The position numbers were made by a program, and so were the translations under genes. DNA of 64,000 bases, taken from contig NZ_JASZYS010000005.1 in assembly GCF_030316845.1 (NCBI RefSeq), positions 186,001-250,000 of the forward strand, written 5' to 3'. Source of the DNA: Variovorax davisae. Lineage in GTDB: Bacteria > Pseudomonadota > Gammaproteobacteria > Burkholderiales > Burkholderiaceae_C. Shown piece by piece: positions 9,245-18,330 of the stretch. Under the pieces are notes generated by a model. That model was not told where the DNA came from and did no database searches. It saw only the letters and a program-made list of their open reading frames with translations. Position 1 is the stretch's first letter. Every line of letters starts with the position of its first letter.

Positions 9245-10492
9245 TTATTGATAGCTGCGTGCGTCTTCGATCACCTTGCCATCGTTGGGCAGGCTGCCGG
9301 GCGCCACCAGCTCGACCGCGCCGCGCAGCTTGGTGACATCGCGGATCGCCTCGGCGATGCGCTCGGCCAGGCCCGCGGGCGCCGCCGGGCATTCGAGCCG
9401 CAGCGTCATGCGGTCGTCGGCCATCTCGCCCTCGACCACCAGCCGGGCCCGCTGCACCTCCGGAAAGCGCCGCGCGATCTCCGCCACCTGGCCCGGATGC
9501 ACGAACATGCCGCGCACCTTGGTGGTCTGGTCGGCGCGGCCGAGCCAGCCCCGGATGCGCGTGTTGGTGCGGCCCGTGGGGCAGTGCCCGGGCAGCACGG
9601 CCGACAGGTCGCCGGTGCCGAAGCGGACCAGCGGATAGTCGGGATTGAAGGTGGTGACGACCACCTCGCCGACTTCGCCCGCGGGCACCGGATCGCCGGT
9701 GCCCGGGCGCACGATCTCGACGATCACGCCTTCGTCCAGCACCAGGCCTTCGCGGGCCGAGGTCTCGTAGGCGATCAGGCCGAGGTCGGCGGTGGCGTAG
9801 CACTGCATGCCGGCCACGCCGCGCTCGGCCATCCAGTCGCGCAGGCTGGGCGGAAAGGCTTCGCCCGAGACCAGCGCCTTGGTCAGCGAGGCGAGCGCGA
9901 TGTTCTTTTCGGCCGCCTTCTCGATCAGGATTCGGAGGAAGCTCGGCGTGCCGATGTAGCCCGCCGGCCGCAGCTCGGCGATGGCCTCGACCTGCTGCTC
10001 GGTCTGGCCGGTGCCGCCGGCGAACACGGTGCAGCCGAGCGCGCGGGCGCCGCTGTCCATGATCGATCCGGCTGGCGTCATGTGGTAGCTGAAGCAGTTG
10101 TGCACCAGTTCGCCGCCCCGAAAGCCGGCCGCGAACAGCGCGCGCGCCGTGCGCCAGTAGTCGCTCGCCTCGCCTTCGGGCTCGTAGATGGTGCCGGGGC
10201 TGGCGAACACGCGCGGCATGCGGGGCCCGAAGCGCAGCGCCGAGAAGCCGCCGAAGGGGTCGCTGGCGCGGCGCGCCTGCTGCAGCGCCAGCAGTTCGGA
10301 CTTGCGCGTGACGGGCAGCGTCGCCAGTGCCTCGCGGCTCGCGATGTCGGCCGGCTTGACGCCGCCGAGGATGTGGCCGAAGGCCGCGGTCGCGGACTGG
10401 GCCTGCAGCACCTGCCTGGGCAGCGCCGCCAGCAGGTCGCGCTCGCGCTCGGCCGGGTCGCGGACCTCGAGCGCATCGTAGAAATCCGTCAT
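9245..10492 (-). CDS. PaaK-like phenylacetate-CoA ligase family protein
   Basis: AMP-forming acyl-CoA ligase of 415 residues in the PaaK/CapK-like group, slightly shorter than phenylacetate-CoA ligase (about 430). It begins MTDFYDALEVRDPAER and contains a Gly-rich segment around GTGQTEQQVE, the adenylation core YATADLGLIAYE near residue 240, and the C-terminal hinge and lid with VTTFNPDYPLVRFGTGDL. Its start overlaps the livF stop by 4 bases, so the two are translationally coupled. In the cell it would adenylate an aromatic or other carboxylic acid imported by the Liv system encoded just upstream. The substrate is inferred only by context. Confidence 0.82.
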   Translation of the reverse strand: MTDFYDALEVRDPAERERDLLAALPRQVLQAQSATAAFGHILGGVKPADIASREALATLPVTRKSELLALQQARRASDPFGGFSALRFGPRMPRVFASPGTIYEPEGEASDYWRTARALFAAGFRGGELVHNCFSYHMTPAGSIMDSGARALGCTVFAGGTGQTEQQVEAIAELRPAGYIGTPSFLRILIEKAAEKNIALASLTKALVSGEAFPPSLRDWMAERGVAGMQCYATADLGLIAYETSAREGLVLDEGVIVEIVRPGTGDPVPAGEVGEVVVTTFNPDYPLVRFGTGDLSAVLPGHCPTGRTNTRIRGWLGRADQTTKVRGMFVHPGQVAEIARRFPEVQRARLVVEGEMADDRMTLRLECPAAPAGLAERIAEAIRDVTKLRGAVELVAPGSLPNDGKVIEDARSYQ

Positions 10493-11319
10493 GCCAACCA
10501 CCGTTTGCGTCGCTTGTAGCTCTTCACGTCGCGGAAGCTCTTGCGGTCGGCGCCACCGACGCCGAGATAGAACTCCTTGACGTCCTCGTTCTCGCGCAGG
10601 CTCTTCGCCTCGCCGTCCATCACGATGCGGCCGTTCTCCAGGATGTAGCCGTAGTCGGCGTAGCGCAGCGCCATGTTGGTGTTCTGCTCCGCGAGCAGGA
10701 AGGTCACGCCTTCCTTCTCGTTCAGGTCGCGCACGATGCCGAACACCTCGTCGACAATCTGCGGCGCCAGCCCCATCGAGGGCTCGTCGAGCAGCACCAT
10801 GTTGGGGCTGGCCATCAGCGCCCGGCCGATGGCGCACATCTGCTGCTCGCCGCCCGAGGTGTAGGCGGCCTGCGACGTGCGCCGCGTCTTCAGGCGCGGG
10901 AAGTAGGCGTAGACCTTCTCGAGCGTCTGCGCGATCGCGGCCTTGCCGTCGGTGCGGGTGTAGGCGCCGGTCATCAGGTTGTCCTCGATCGACAGGTGGG
11001 CGAAGCAGTGGCGGCCCTCCATCACCTGGATCAGGCCGCGCTTGACCAGCGCCGCGGGCGACAGGGCCTCGATGCGCTCGCCGCGCAGCTCGATGGTGCC
11101 CTTGGTCACCGCGCCGCGCTCGCCCGCCAGCAGGTTCGACACGGCGCGCAGCGTGGTCGTCTTGCCCGCGCCGTTGCCGCCCAGCAGCGCCACGATGCCG
11201 CCCTCCGGCACCGTGAGCGAGACGCCCTTGAGCACCAGGATCACGTGGTTGTAGATGACCTCGATGCCGTTGACCTCCAGCAGCGGGGCTGCCGGCGCGG
11301 GCGCGGATGCGTTGACCAT
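10489..11319 (-). CDS. livF: branched-chain amino acid-type ABC transporter ATPase (LivF-like)
   Basis: ATP-binding subunit, 276 residues, with Walker A GGNGAGKT at 47-54, signature SGGEQQMCAIGRAL and Walker B LLDEPSMGL. The extended C-terminal tail ends in a basic KSYKRRKRWLA segment, longer than canonical LivF (about 237). A 20-residue Ala/Pro-rich N-terminus precedes the domain. It works at the inner face of the cytoplasmic membrane with LivG, LivH and LivM. It lies between the binding protein gene and the ligase gene, overlapping the latter by 4 bases. Confidence 0.9.
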   Translation of the reverse strand: MVNASAPAPAAPLLEVNGIEVIYNHVILVLKGVSLTVPEGGIVALLGGNGAGKTTTLRAVSNLLAGERGAVTKGTIELRGERIEALSPAALVKRGLIQVMEGRHCFAHLSIEDNLMTGAYTRTDGKAAIAQTLEKVYAYFPRLKTRRTSQAAYTSGGEQQMCAIGRALMASPNMVLLDEPSMGLAPQIVDEVFGIVRDLNEKEGVTFLLAEQNTNMALRYADYGYILENGRIVMDGEAKSLRENEDVKEFYLGVGGADRKSFRDVKSYKRRKRWLA

Positions 11320-11339
11320 GGCGTGCTGCGTCGGGCCGC

Positions 11340-12665
11340 TCAGCTGCAGGAGCGCGGCTTGATGTTCTTGTCTTTCGCGTACTTGGCCGAGTACTCCGCG
11401 ACCAGCGGGTCGAGGTTGGCCTTGCGCGCCTGGTACCAGTCGGGCTGCACCTGCCACTTGGCTCCGTCCCATTGCGCGATGCGCGCCCAGTCGGTGCCCA
11501 TGTGGTTGCTGCACGAGGTCTTGATCGGCCGCATGATCTCGCCGAAGCCCAGCGCCTTGAGCTTGTCGGCCGAGAGGTCGAGGTTCTCGTAGCCCCAGCG
11601 CACCTGCTCGGGCGTCAGCGGCTTGCCCTTGCCGTACTTCTCCTGCGCCGCGCGGATGGCTTCCACCTGCAGCATGGAGATCATCATGCCGCGGGTGTGG
11701 GCCATGACGCCGATCTCGTCGGCGTTGGCGGCCGTGCCCTGGCCCTTGTCGTAGACGAACTTCTTCAGGTCGTCGTGCACCTTGTCGCGCGAGGCGCTGT
11801 TGTGGATCGTGACCGTGTTGTAGCCCTTGGCGCCGGCGCCGATGTCCTTCACGTCATGGTCCGAACCGGCCCACCAGACCGAGTACATCTTCTCGCGCGG
11901 GAAGCCGCTGGCCTGGGCCTCGCGGATGCCGGCCGGGGTCATCACGCCGGCGCTCCAGAACAGCACGTAGTCCGGGCGCTGCTGGCGGATCTGCAGCCAG
12001 GTCGACTTCTGCTCGACCCCGGGCGGCGTGACCGGGAACAGGGCCAGCTCGAAGCCGTCCTGCGCCGCCAGCTTCTGCAGCAGCAGGATCGGTTCCTTGC
12101 CGTAGGGCGAGTCGTGGTAGACCAGCGCGATCTTCTTGCCCTTGAGGCTGCCCTTCTCCTTCTTGGCGATGTCCTGCAGGATCACGTCGGTGGCGGTCCA
12201 GTAGGTGCCCAGCAGCGGGAAGTTCCATTCGAACACCGTGCCGTCGACCGACTGCGACAGGCCGTAGCCCATGGTCTCGATCGAGACCTTGTCGTTGAAG
12301 GCCTTGTCGGTCACCGCGAAGGTGATGCCGGTCGACTGCGGATCGAAGCCCGAGGCGCCGCTGCCCTTGGCCTTCAGGCGGTCGTAGCATTCGACGCCCT
12401 TGGCCGCGTCGTAGGCGGTTTCGCATTCCTCGTAGGCGAGCTTGACGCCGTTGACACCGCCGTCGCGCGCGTTCACCAGCTTGAGGTAGTCCTGCTTGCC
12501 GTCGGCCCATGGGATGCCCAGCGGCGCGAACTGCCCGGTGCGGTAGACCAGGAGCGGGATGAACTGCTCGCCGGCGGCCTGCGCCCGGGCCGGCGCCGGC
12601 AGCATCGCGGACGAAAGCCCGGCCGCCGCGATGGCGGCCGCGAGAGCGATGGACTGGAACTTCAT
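11340..12665 (-). CDS. ABC transporter periplasmic binding protein (LivJ/K-type)
   Basis: Exported solute-binding protein of 441 residues (Peripla_BP_6 fold). The signal peptide begins MKFQSIALAAAIAAAGLSSA and ends near PARAQA. The mature part shows IPLLVYRTGQFAPLG and VNGVKLAYEECETAYDAAKG, typical of the subgroup found with aromatic-acid CoA ligases rather than true Leu/Ile/Val receptors. Several cysteines (for example ECETAYDAAKGVEC and the C-terminal SCS) could form periplasmic disulphides. It lies between livM and livF in the operon. The ligand is unknown; an aromatic or aliphatic carboxylate is a reasonable guess from the adjacent ligases. Confidence 0.87.
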   Translation of the reverse strand: MKFQSIALAAAIAAAGLSSAMLPAPARAQAAGEQFIPLLVYRTGQFAPLGIPWADGKQDYLKLVNARDGGVNGVKLAYEECETAYDAAKGVECYDRLKAKGSGASGFDPQSTGITFAVTDKAFNDKVSIETMGYGLSQSVDGTVFEWNFPLLGTYWTATDVILQDIAKKEKGSLKGKKIALVYHDSPYGKEPILLLQKLAAQDGFELALFPVTPPGVEQKSTWLQIRQQRPDYVLFWSAGVMTPAGIREAQASGFPREKMYSVWWAGSDHDVKDIGAGAKGYNTVTIHNSASRDKVHDDLKKFVYDKGQGTAANADEIGVMAHTRGMMISMLQVEAIRAAQEKYGKGKPLTPEQVRWGYENLDLSADKLKALGFGEIMRPIKTSCSNHMGTDWARIAQWDGAKWQVQPDWYQARKANLDPLVAEYSAKYAKDKNIKPRSCS

Positions 12666-12694
12666 GCTGTGTCTCCTGTTGTTGAATGGACGGG

Positions 12695-13759
12695 TCAGTG
12701 AGGGAAGGGCCACAGCCGCAGCTTCTGCCGGGCCGTGGCCCACAGGGCGGCGAGGCCGTGCGGCTCGACGATCAGGAAGAACACGATCAGCGCGCCGAAG
12801 ATCATGTGTTCGAGGAAGCTCGCGGTGCCGGTCGAGATCGCGAGACCGAGCCAGTGCGGCACCAGGTTCAGGAACAGCGGCAGCAGCACGATGAAGGCGG
12901 CGCCGAACACCGCGCCGACGATCGAGCCAAGGCCGCCGATGATCACCATGAAGAGCAGCTGGAAGGACTTGTCGATGCCGAAGGCGGCCGGCTCCCAGGC
13001 CCCCAGGTGCACGAAGCCCCACAACGCGCCGGCGACGCCGACGATGAAGGAGCTGACCGCAAAGGCGCTGAGCTTGGCGTAGACCGGCCGGATGCCGATC
13101 ACCGCGGCGGCCACGTCCATGTCGCGCATCGCCATCCATTCGCGGCCGATGGCGCCGCGCACCAGGTTCTTGGCCGCCAGCCCCAGCAGCACCAGCAGCG
13201 ACAGGCACAGCAGGTACTTGCGCGCCGGGGTGTCGAGCGCGAGGCCGAAGAACTGCAGCGCCGAGACACTGACCGAGCCCGACGAGGAGCCGTTCGTGAC
13301 CCAGGCCACCCGGTTGGTGAACCAGTCGGTGAAGAACTGCGCCGCCAGCGTCGCCACCGCGAGGTAGAGGCCGCGGATGCGCAGGCTCGGAATGCCGAAC
13401 AGGATGCCGAAGGCCATCGCGCAGAGTCCGCCGCCGATCAGCGACAGCAGGAGCGGCATGCCTTCGATGCGCGCGTTCAGGTTGTAGGCCGCATAGGCGC
13501 CGACCGCCATGAAGGCGCCGGTGCCGAGCGAGATCTGGCCGCAGTAGCCGACCAGCACGTTGAGCCCGATGGCCGCCAGCGACAGGATCAGGAAGGGCAC
13601 CAGCACGGCGCGGAAGAGGTAGTCGCTGGCCAGCATCGGCACGGCGACGAAGGCCACCAGCGCGAACAGCGCGAGCGCGATGCGGTCCTGCGCGATCGGG
13701 AAAATCTGCAGGTCGCTCTGGTAGCTGGTCTTGAACTGGCCGTTTTCGCGGTAGAACAT
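12695..13759 (-). CDS. livM: Liv-type ABC transporter permease (LivM-like)
   Basis: Integral membrane permease of 354 residues with about nine hydrophobic segments and the LivM hallmark GLNVLVGYCGQISLGTGAF near 70-90. The cytoplasmic loop around EWMAMRDMDVAAAVIG is the coupling region to the ATPases. It ends with a polar tail. The neighbouring livH lies 15 bases upstream and the binding protein gene 29 bases downstream. Confidence 0.9.
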   Translation of the reverse strand: MFYRENGQFKTSYQSDLQIFPIAQDRIALALFALVAFVAVPMLASDYLFRAVLVPFLILSLAAIGLNVLVGYCGQISLGTGAFMAVGAYAAYNLNARIEGMPLLLSLIGGGLCAMAFGILFGIPSLRIRGLYLAVATLAAQFFTDWFTNRVAWVTNGSSSGSVSVSALQFFGLALDTPARKYLLCLSLLVLLGLAAKNLVRGAIGREWMAMRDMDVAAAVIGIRPVYAKLSAFAVSSFIVGVAGALWGFVHLGAWEPAAFGIDKSFQLLFMVIIGGLGSIVGAVFGAAFIVLLPLFLNLVPHWLGLAISTGTASFLEHMIFGALIVFFLIVEPHGLAALWATARQKLRLWPFPH

Positions 13760-13774
13760 GGTGGTGTCGAAGCC

Positions 13775-14704
13775 CTAGACGCGGTCGATGATCTTGTCGC
13801 CGAACAGGCCTTGCGGCCGCACCAGCAGGAAGGCGAGCGCCAGCACGTAGGCGAACCAGTTCTCGATCCCGCCGCCGACCATCGGCCCGAGGTAGATCTC
13901 CGACAGCTTCTCGCCGACGCCGATGATCAGGCCGCCCAGGATGGCGCCGGGCACCGAGGTCAGGCCGCCGAGGATCACCACCGGGAAGGCCTTCAGCGCC
14001 ACCAGCGAGATCGAGTACTGCACGCCCAGCTTGGAGCCCCAGATGATCCCGGCCACCAGCGCGACCAGGCCGCCGACCGACCAGACGATGACCCAGATGC
14101 GGGCCAGCGGAATGCCGATCGACTGCGCCGCCTGGTGGTCGTCGGCCACCGCGCGCAGCGCCCGGCCGGTCTTGGTCTTCTGGAAGAACAGCGAAAGCAG
14201 CACCACCAGCAGGGCCGCCATCGCCGCGGCGTAGAGGTCTTCCTTGCTCAGCAGCAGGCCGCCCTGGAAGGTGTTCTCCAGCACGATCATCGGATCCTTC
14301 GGCATGCCGACGTCGATCTTGTAGGTGCTGCTGCCGAACAGCAGCTGGCCGGCGCCGTCGAGGAAGTAGCTGATGCCCAGCGTCGCCATCAGCAGCGTGA
14401 TGCCTTCCTGGTTGACCAGGTGGCGCAGCACCAGCCGCTCGACCAGCCAGGCCACGACCACCATCGCGGCGGCCGCGACGCCGGCCGCCAGCAGGTTGAC
14501 CAGCAGCATGTTGTCGAGGCCGGTCCAGCGCGGGATCCATTCGGCGAAGCGCGCCATGGTGAGCGCCGCGAACAGCACCATCGCGCCCTGGGCGAAGTTG
14601 AAGACGCCCGAGGCCTTGAAGATCAGCACGAAGCCGATCGCGACCAGCGCGTAGAGCATGCCGGCCATCAGGCCGCCGAACAGGGTTTCGAGAAAAAAGC
14701 CCAT
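13775..14704 (-). CDS. livH: Liv-type ABC transporter permease (LivH-like)
   Basis: Permease subunit of 309 residues. It starts MGFFLETLFGGLMAGMLYAL and carries the family motif FVLIFKASGVFNFAQGAMV near 25-43, several transmembrane helices and the loop ALRAVADDHQAAQSIGI that docks on the ATPases. Its ATG shares one base with the livG stop, which indicates coupled translation. Confidence 0.9.
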   Translation of the reverse strand: MGFFLETLFGGLMAGMLYALVAIGFVLIFKASGVFNFAQGAMVLFAALTMARFAEWIPRWTGLDNMLLVNLLAAGVAAAAMVVVAWLVERLVLRHLVNQEGITLLMATLGISYFLDGAGQLLFGSSTYKIDVGMPKDPMIVLENTFQGGLLLSKEDLYAAAMAALLVVLLSLFFQKTKTGRALRAVADDHQAAQSIGIPLARIWVIVWSVGGLVALVAGIIWGSKLGVQYSISLVALKAFPVVILGGLTSVPGAILGGLIIGVGEKLSEIYLGPMVGGGIENWFAYVLALAFLLVRPQGLFGDKIIDRV

Positions 14705-15489
14705 CAGTGTTCCGTCCCCAGGTAGGCCCGGATCACGTCCTCGTTGCCGCGCACCTCGTCGGGCGTGCCGTCGCCGATCTTCTTGCCGTAGTCGAGCACC
14801 ACCACGCGGTCGGAGATGTCCATCACCACGCCCATGTCGTGCTCGATCAGCACGATGGTGGTGCCGAACTCGTCGTTGACGTCGAGGATGAAGCGGCTCA
14901 TGTCCTGCTTCTCTTCCACGTTCATGCCGGCCATCGGCTCGTCGAGCAGCAGCACCTGCGGCTCCATCGCCAGCGCGCGCCCGAGGTCGACCCGCTTCTG
15001 CAGGCCGTAGGGCAGGCGGCCCACGGGCGTCTTGCGGTGCAGCTGGATCTCGAGGAAGTCGATGATCCGCTCGACGAACTCGCGCTGCGCGATCTCCTCG
15101 CGCGCCGCCGGCCCCCAGCGCAGCGCCTGCGCGAGGATGCCGCTCTTCATCTTGAGGTTGCGCCCGGTCATGATGTTGTCGAGCACGCTCATGCCCTTGA
15201 ACAGCGCCAGGTTCTGGAAGGTGCGCGCCACGCCCATCTCGGCCACCTGGCGCGAATTCATGTGCCTGAAGTGCTGGCCGCGGAAGGTGATCTGGCCCTG
15301 CTGCGGCTGGTAGACGCCGTTGATGCAGTTGAGCATCGAGCTCTTGCCGGCGCCGTTGGGCCCGATGATCGCGCGCACCTCGTGCTCGCGGACATCGAAG
15401 CTGATGTCGGTCAACGCCTTGACGCCGCCGAAGCTCAATGAAATGTTCTGCACGTCGAGGATGACCTCGCCGGTCTTGCGCGTGCTCAT
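14704..15489 (-). CDS. livG: Liv-type ABC transporter ATPase (LivG-like)
   Basis: ATP-binding subunit of 261 residues with Walker A GPNGAGKS at 43-50, the ARTFQNLALF Q-loop region, a signature that reads LPYGLQKR instead of the more common LSYGxQ, Walker B LLLDEPMAGMN and the switch His in LIEHDMG. It partners with livF and the two permeases. It overlaps the upstream acyl-CoA ligase by 4 bases and the downstream livH by 1. Confidence 0.9.
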   Translation of the reverse strand: MSTRKTGEVILDVQNISLSFGGVKALTDISFDVREHEVRAIIGPNGAGKSSMLNCINGVYQPQQGQITFRGQHFRHMNSRQVAEMGVARTFQNLALFKGMSVLDNIMTGRNLKMKSGILAQALRWGPAAREEIAQREFVERIIDFLEIQLHRKTPVGRLPYGLQKRVDLGRALAMEPQVLLLDEPMAGMNVEEKQDMSRFILDVNDEFGTTIVLIEHDMGVVMDISDRVVVLDYGKKIGDGTPDEVRGNEDVIRAYLGTEH

Positions 15490-17429
15490 GCCGCCGCCTT
15501 CATGGGTGGAAAGCGCTTGGCATCGACGATCTTCAGCGTCGCGCTGACGGCGCCGGTGCGGCCGTCCTCGAACTTGACCTGGGTCTCGATGAACTGCTCG
15601 GTCTTGCCGCCGTAGAGCGCCTCGATCAGCACCGCGTACTTGCCGGCGATGAAGCCGCGCCGCACCTTGCGGGTGCGCGTGAGTTCGTCGTCGTCGGGGT
15701 CGAGCTCCTTGTGCAGCACCAGGAAGCGCGCGATCTGGGTGTCGCCCATGCCTTCCTCGCTCGCCAGGTCGGCGTTGACCTGGGCGATGCACTCGGCCAC
15801 CAGCACCAGCACCTCGGGCTTGGCCGCCAGGTCGACATAGCCGCCATAGGCCAGGCCGCGCCGTTCGGCCCAGTTGCCCACGGCCTCGAAGTCGATGTTG
15901 ACGAAGGCGCAGACCTCGTCGCGGGCATCGCCGAAGCACACGGCTTCCTTGATCTGGGGGAAGAACTTGAGCTTGTTCTCGATGTAGTTGGGCGCGAACA
16001 TCGCGCCGCCCTGCATCCGGCCGACGTCCTTGGCCCGGTCGATGATGCGCAGGTGGCCTTCGGCATCGAGCACGCCGGCGTCGCCGGTGTGGAAGTAGCC
16101 GTCGGCGTCGAGCACCTCGGCGGTGGCCTCGGGCCGCTTGTAGTAGCCCTGCAGCACCGACACGCCGCGCACCAGCACCTCGCCGTCGGCCGCGATCTTG
16201 AGCTCGATGCCGGGCGCCGCGCTGCCCACGGTCTGCAACTTGACCTTGCCGTCCTGCTGCAGGCAGACATAGGCACAGGTCTCGGTCTGGCCGTAGAACT
16301 GCTTCAGGTTGACGCCGATCGAGCGGTAGAAGCGGAACAGGTCGGGCCCGATCGCGGCGCCCGCGGTGTAGGCCACGCGGATGCGGCTCATGCCCAGCAC
16401 GTTGCGCAGCGGCCCGTAGACCAACAAGTCGCCGAGCTGGTAGAGCAGCCGGTCGCCGAGGCTCACCGGGGCGCCGTTGAGGATGTCGGCGCCCACGCGC
16501 CGCGCCAGCGCCATGAACTTCGCATACAGCCAGCGCTTGGGCGCGGCTGCGTCCTCCATGCGGATCGACACGGCGGTGAGCAGGCCTTCGAAGGTGCGCG
16601 GCGGGCCGAAGTAGTAGCTCGGGCCGATCTCGCGCATGTCGTTCATGACGGTCTCGGCCGACTCGGGGCAGTTGAGCGTGAAGCCGCCGACCAGCCACTG
16701 CGCGACCGAGAACAGATGGTCGCCGACCCAGGCCATCGGCAGGTAGCTCATGATGTTGTCGCCGGGGCCGAGCCGGTCGGTCTCGACGCCGCCGCGGCCG
16801 GCCGCGATGAAGCTGCCATGGGTCTGGCAGACGCCCTTGGGGCGACCGGTGGTGCCCGAGGTGTAGAGGATCACGGCGACGTCGGAGGCTTCGCCGGCGG
16901 CGACGCTCTGGTCGAAGAACCCGGGATGGGCGGCGTCCCAGGCGCGGCCGAGTTCGCACAGCTTCTCGTAGCCGAGCAGGCCGGGCTGGTCGTAGTGGCG
17001 CAGCCCGCGCGGGTCGTCGTAGACGATGTGGCGGATCGCGGGCCGCATCTCGCGGCATTCGAGCAGCTTGTCGACCTGCTCCTGGTCCTCGGCGACCACG
17101 AACTCGACCGCGGCGTCTTCGAGCATGAAGACCATCTCGCCGGCCACCGCGTCCTGGTAAAGCGGCACCGGCACGCCGCGCAGGCTCTGCGCCGCGATCA
17201 CCGCCATGTAGAGGTGCGGCCGGTTGGCGCCGACGATGGCCAGGTTGTCGCCGGCCTTGAAGCCCAGGCTCGCCAGGCCGCAGGCGAACGCGCGCACTTC
17301 GCGCGCGACCTCCGCCCAGGACCATCTCTGCCAGATGCCGAGATCCTTCTCGCGCACCGCGGGGGCATCGGGCTGCTGCTGCGCATGGGCCAGCAACAGG
17401 CGAGGAAAGGTAGGAGCGATGGTCTGCAC
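15486..17429 (-). CDS. AMP-dependent (long-chain type) acyl-CoA synthetase
   Basis: Adenylate-forming ligase of 647 residues that activates a carboxylic acid to its CoA thioester via an acyl-AMP. The AMP motif ILYTSGTTGRPKGV is near residue 195 and GQTETCAYVC provides the A5 motif. GYFHTGDAGVLDAEG and RIIDRAKDVGRMQGG give the A7/A8 hinge. The C-terminus is extended as in FadD15/FAA-type enzymes. The start is assigned to GTG at 17429 (reading MQTIAPTFPRL) because no ATG exists in frame before the conserved AHAQQQPDAPAV segment; no clear ribosome site is seen. First gene of the ligase-Liv operon. Confidence 0.86.
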   Translation of the reverse strand: MQTIAPTFPRLLLAHAQQQPDAPAVREKDLGIWQRWSWAEVAREVRAFACGLASLGFKAGDNLAIVGANRPHLYMAVIAAQSLRGVPVPLYQDAVAGEMVFMLEDAAVEFVVAEDQEQVDKLLECREMRPAIRHIVYDDPRGLRHYDQPGLLGYEKLCELGRAWDAAHPGFFDQSVAAGEASDVAVILYTSGTTGRPKGVCQTHGSFIAAGRGGVETDRLGPGDNIMSYLPMAWVGDHLFSVAQWLVGGFTLNCPESAETVMNDMREIGPSYYFGPPRTFEGLLTAVSIRMEDAAAPKRWLYAKFMALARRVGADILNGAPVSLGDRLLYQLGDLLVYGPLRNVLGMSRIRVAYTAGAAIGPDLFRFYRSIGVNLKQFYGQTETCAYVCLQQDGKVKLQTVGSAAPGIELKIAADGEVLVRGVSVLQGYYKRPEATAEVLDADGYFHTGDAGVLDAEGHLRIIDRAKDVGRMQGGAMFAPNYIENKLKFFPQIKEAVCFGDARDEVCAFVNIDFEAVGNWAERRGLAYGGYVDLAAKPEVLVLVAECIAQVNADLASEEGMGDTQIARFLVLHKELDPDDDELTRTRKVRRGFIAGKYAVLIEALYGGKTEQFIETQVKFEDGRTGAVSATLKIVDAKRFPPMKAAA

Positions 17430-17464
17430 GATGGGCGGACTGTAGGACCAACTTTGACGCCAAC

Positions 17465-17482
17465 TTGTCGTTTGAACGACAA
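17465..17482. promoter_or_regulatory. palindromic operator between ligase-Liv operon and Crp/Fnr gene
   Basis: Perfect 18-base dyad: arms TTGTCGTT (17465-17472) and AACGACAA (17475-17482) around a 2-base centre. The layout TTGTC-N8-GACAA resembles binding sites of Crp/Fnr regulators. It lies in the 84-base divergent gap, about 35-40 bases from each start codon, so one dimer could control both directions. Confidence 0.65.
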
Positions 17483-17513
17483 TCCTAGGGACAACACTCC
17501 CCGGAGTTTCCCG

Positions 17514-18254
17514 ATGCGCGCCGGTACCGACCCAGGCAACGCCACGATCCGCGACCGCGTGCGGCCGGCCAGCGGCGAAGAGCTCGCCAGCATCCCGTGG
17601 CTGGACGCGCTGACGCCCGCCGAACGGCGCCGCGCCGAGGCGGCGGTGGTGGTCGGAGAGGCCGAGCCGGGCGACCTGGTCTGCCGCATCGGCCGGCCGC
17701 CGACCTACTGGTTCGGCGTCGTCGCCGGCCTGCTCAAGATGAGCAACGACAACGCCGACGGGACCTCGATGACCTACAGCGGCCTGCCGCCGGGTGGCTG
17801 GTTCGGCGAAGGCACGGTGCTCAAGCGCGAGCCCTACCGCTACAACGTCCAGGCCTTGCGCCACAGCGTGGTGGGCGGGTTGCCGGCGGACGACTTCCAC
17901 TGGCTGCTCGACCACTCGATCGGCTTCAACCGCTTCGTGATGAACCAGCTCAACGAGCGCCTGGCGCAATTCATCGCCGCGCGCGAGACCGACCGGCTCA
18001 ACGACCCCGACGTGCGGGTGGCGCGCAACCTCGCGGCGCTGTTCAACCCGGTGCTGTTCCCGGGGGTCGGCGAGCTGCTGCGCATCACGCAGCAGGAGCT
18101 GGCCTACCTGATCGGGCTGTCGCGCCAGCGGGTCAACGAGGCCCTGCGCGCGCTGCAGGCGCAGGGCGCGATCCGGGTCGAGTACGGCGGGCTGCGCGTG
18201 ATCGACCTCGCGGCGCTGCGCGCCAGCGTGATGGCGGGCAAGGGCGGCGCCTAG
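17514..18254 (+). CDS. Crp/Fnr-family transcriptional regulator
   Basis: DNA-binding regulator of 246 residues. It has an N-terminal cyclic-nucleotide-type beta-roll (about 25-150, with GDLVCRIGRPPTYWFGVVAG and GGWFGEGTVL) and a C-terminal winged helix (about 170-235) with TQQELAYLIGLSRQRVNEAL as the recognition unit. It lacks the N-terminal cysteine cluster of oxygen-sensing Fnr, so it is more like the Crp-type activators that sit divergently from aromatic/fatty acid CoA-ligase operons in Burkholderiales. A palindrome in the divergent gap is its probable target, possibly with an acyl-CoA or nucleotide effector. Confidence 0.85.
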   Translation: MRAGTDPGNATIRDRVRPASGEELASIPWLDALTPAERRRAEAAVVVGEAEPGDLVCRIGRPPTYWFGVVAGLLKMSNDNADGTSMTYSGLPPGGWFGEGTVLKREPYRYNVQALRHSVVGGLPADDFHWLLDHSIGFNRFVMNQLNERLAQFIAARETDRLNDPDVRVARNLAALFNPVLFPGVGELLRITQQELAYLIGLSRQRVNEALRALQAQGAIRVEYGGLRVIDLAALRASVMAGKGGA

Positions 18255-18330
18255 CGGACGCGGGGCCGGGCGGCCGGCGCGCATGCAGAATGCAGGCGCG
18301 ACATCCCCGGCCACGACAAGAACATTCCCG

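Noticed and set aside
7967..10519. Plus-strand frame of 850 codons opposite the CoA-transferase and PaaK-like genes
   Set aside because: No domain, biased composition, and spans two genes with conserved catalytic motifs on the other strand.
12686..14725. Plus-strand frame of 679 codons opposite livM and livH
   Set aside because: His/Gln/Asp/Arg-rich low-complexity translation, typical of the antisense of hydrophobic membrane-protein genes in a GC-rich genome. livM and livH on the other strand are clear.
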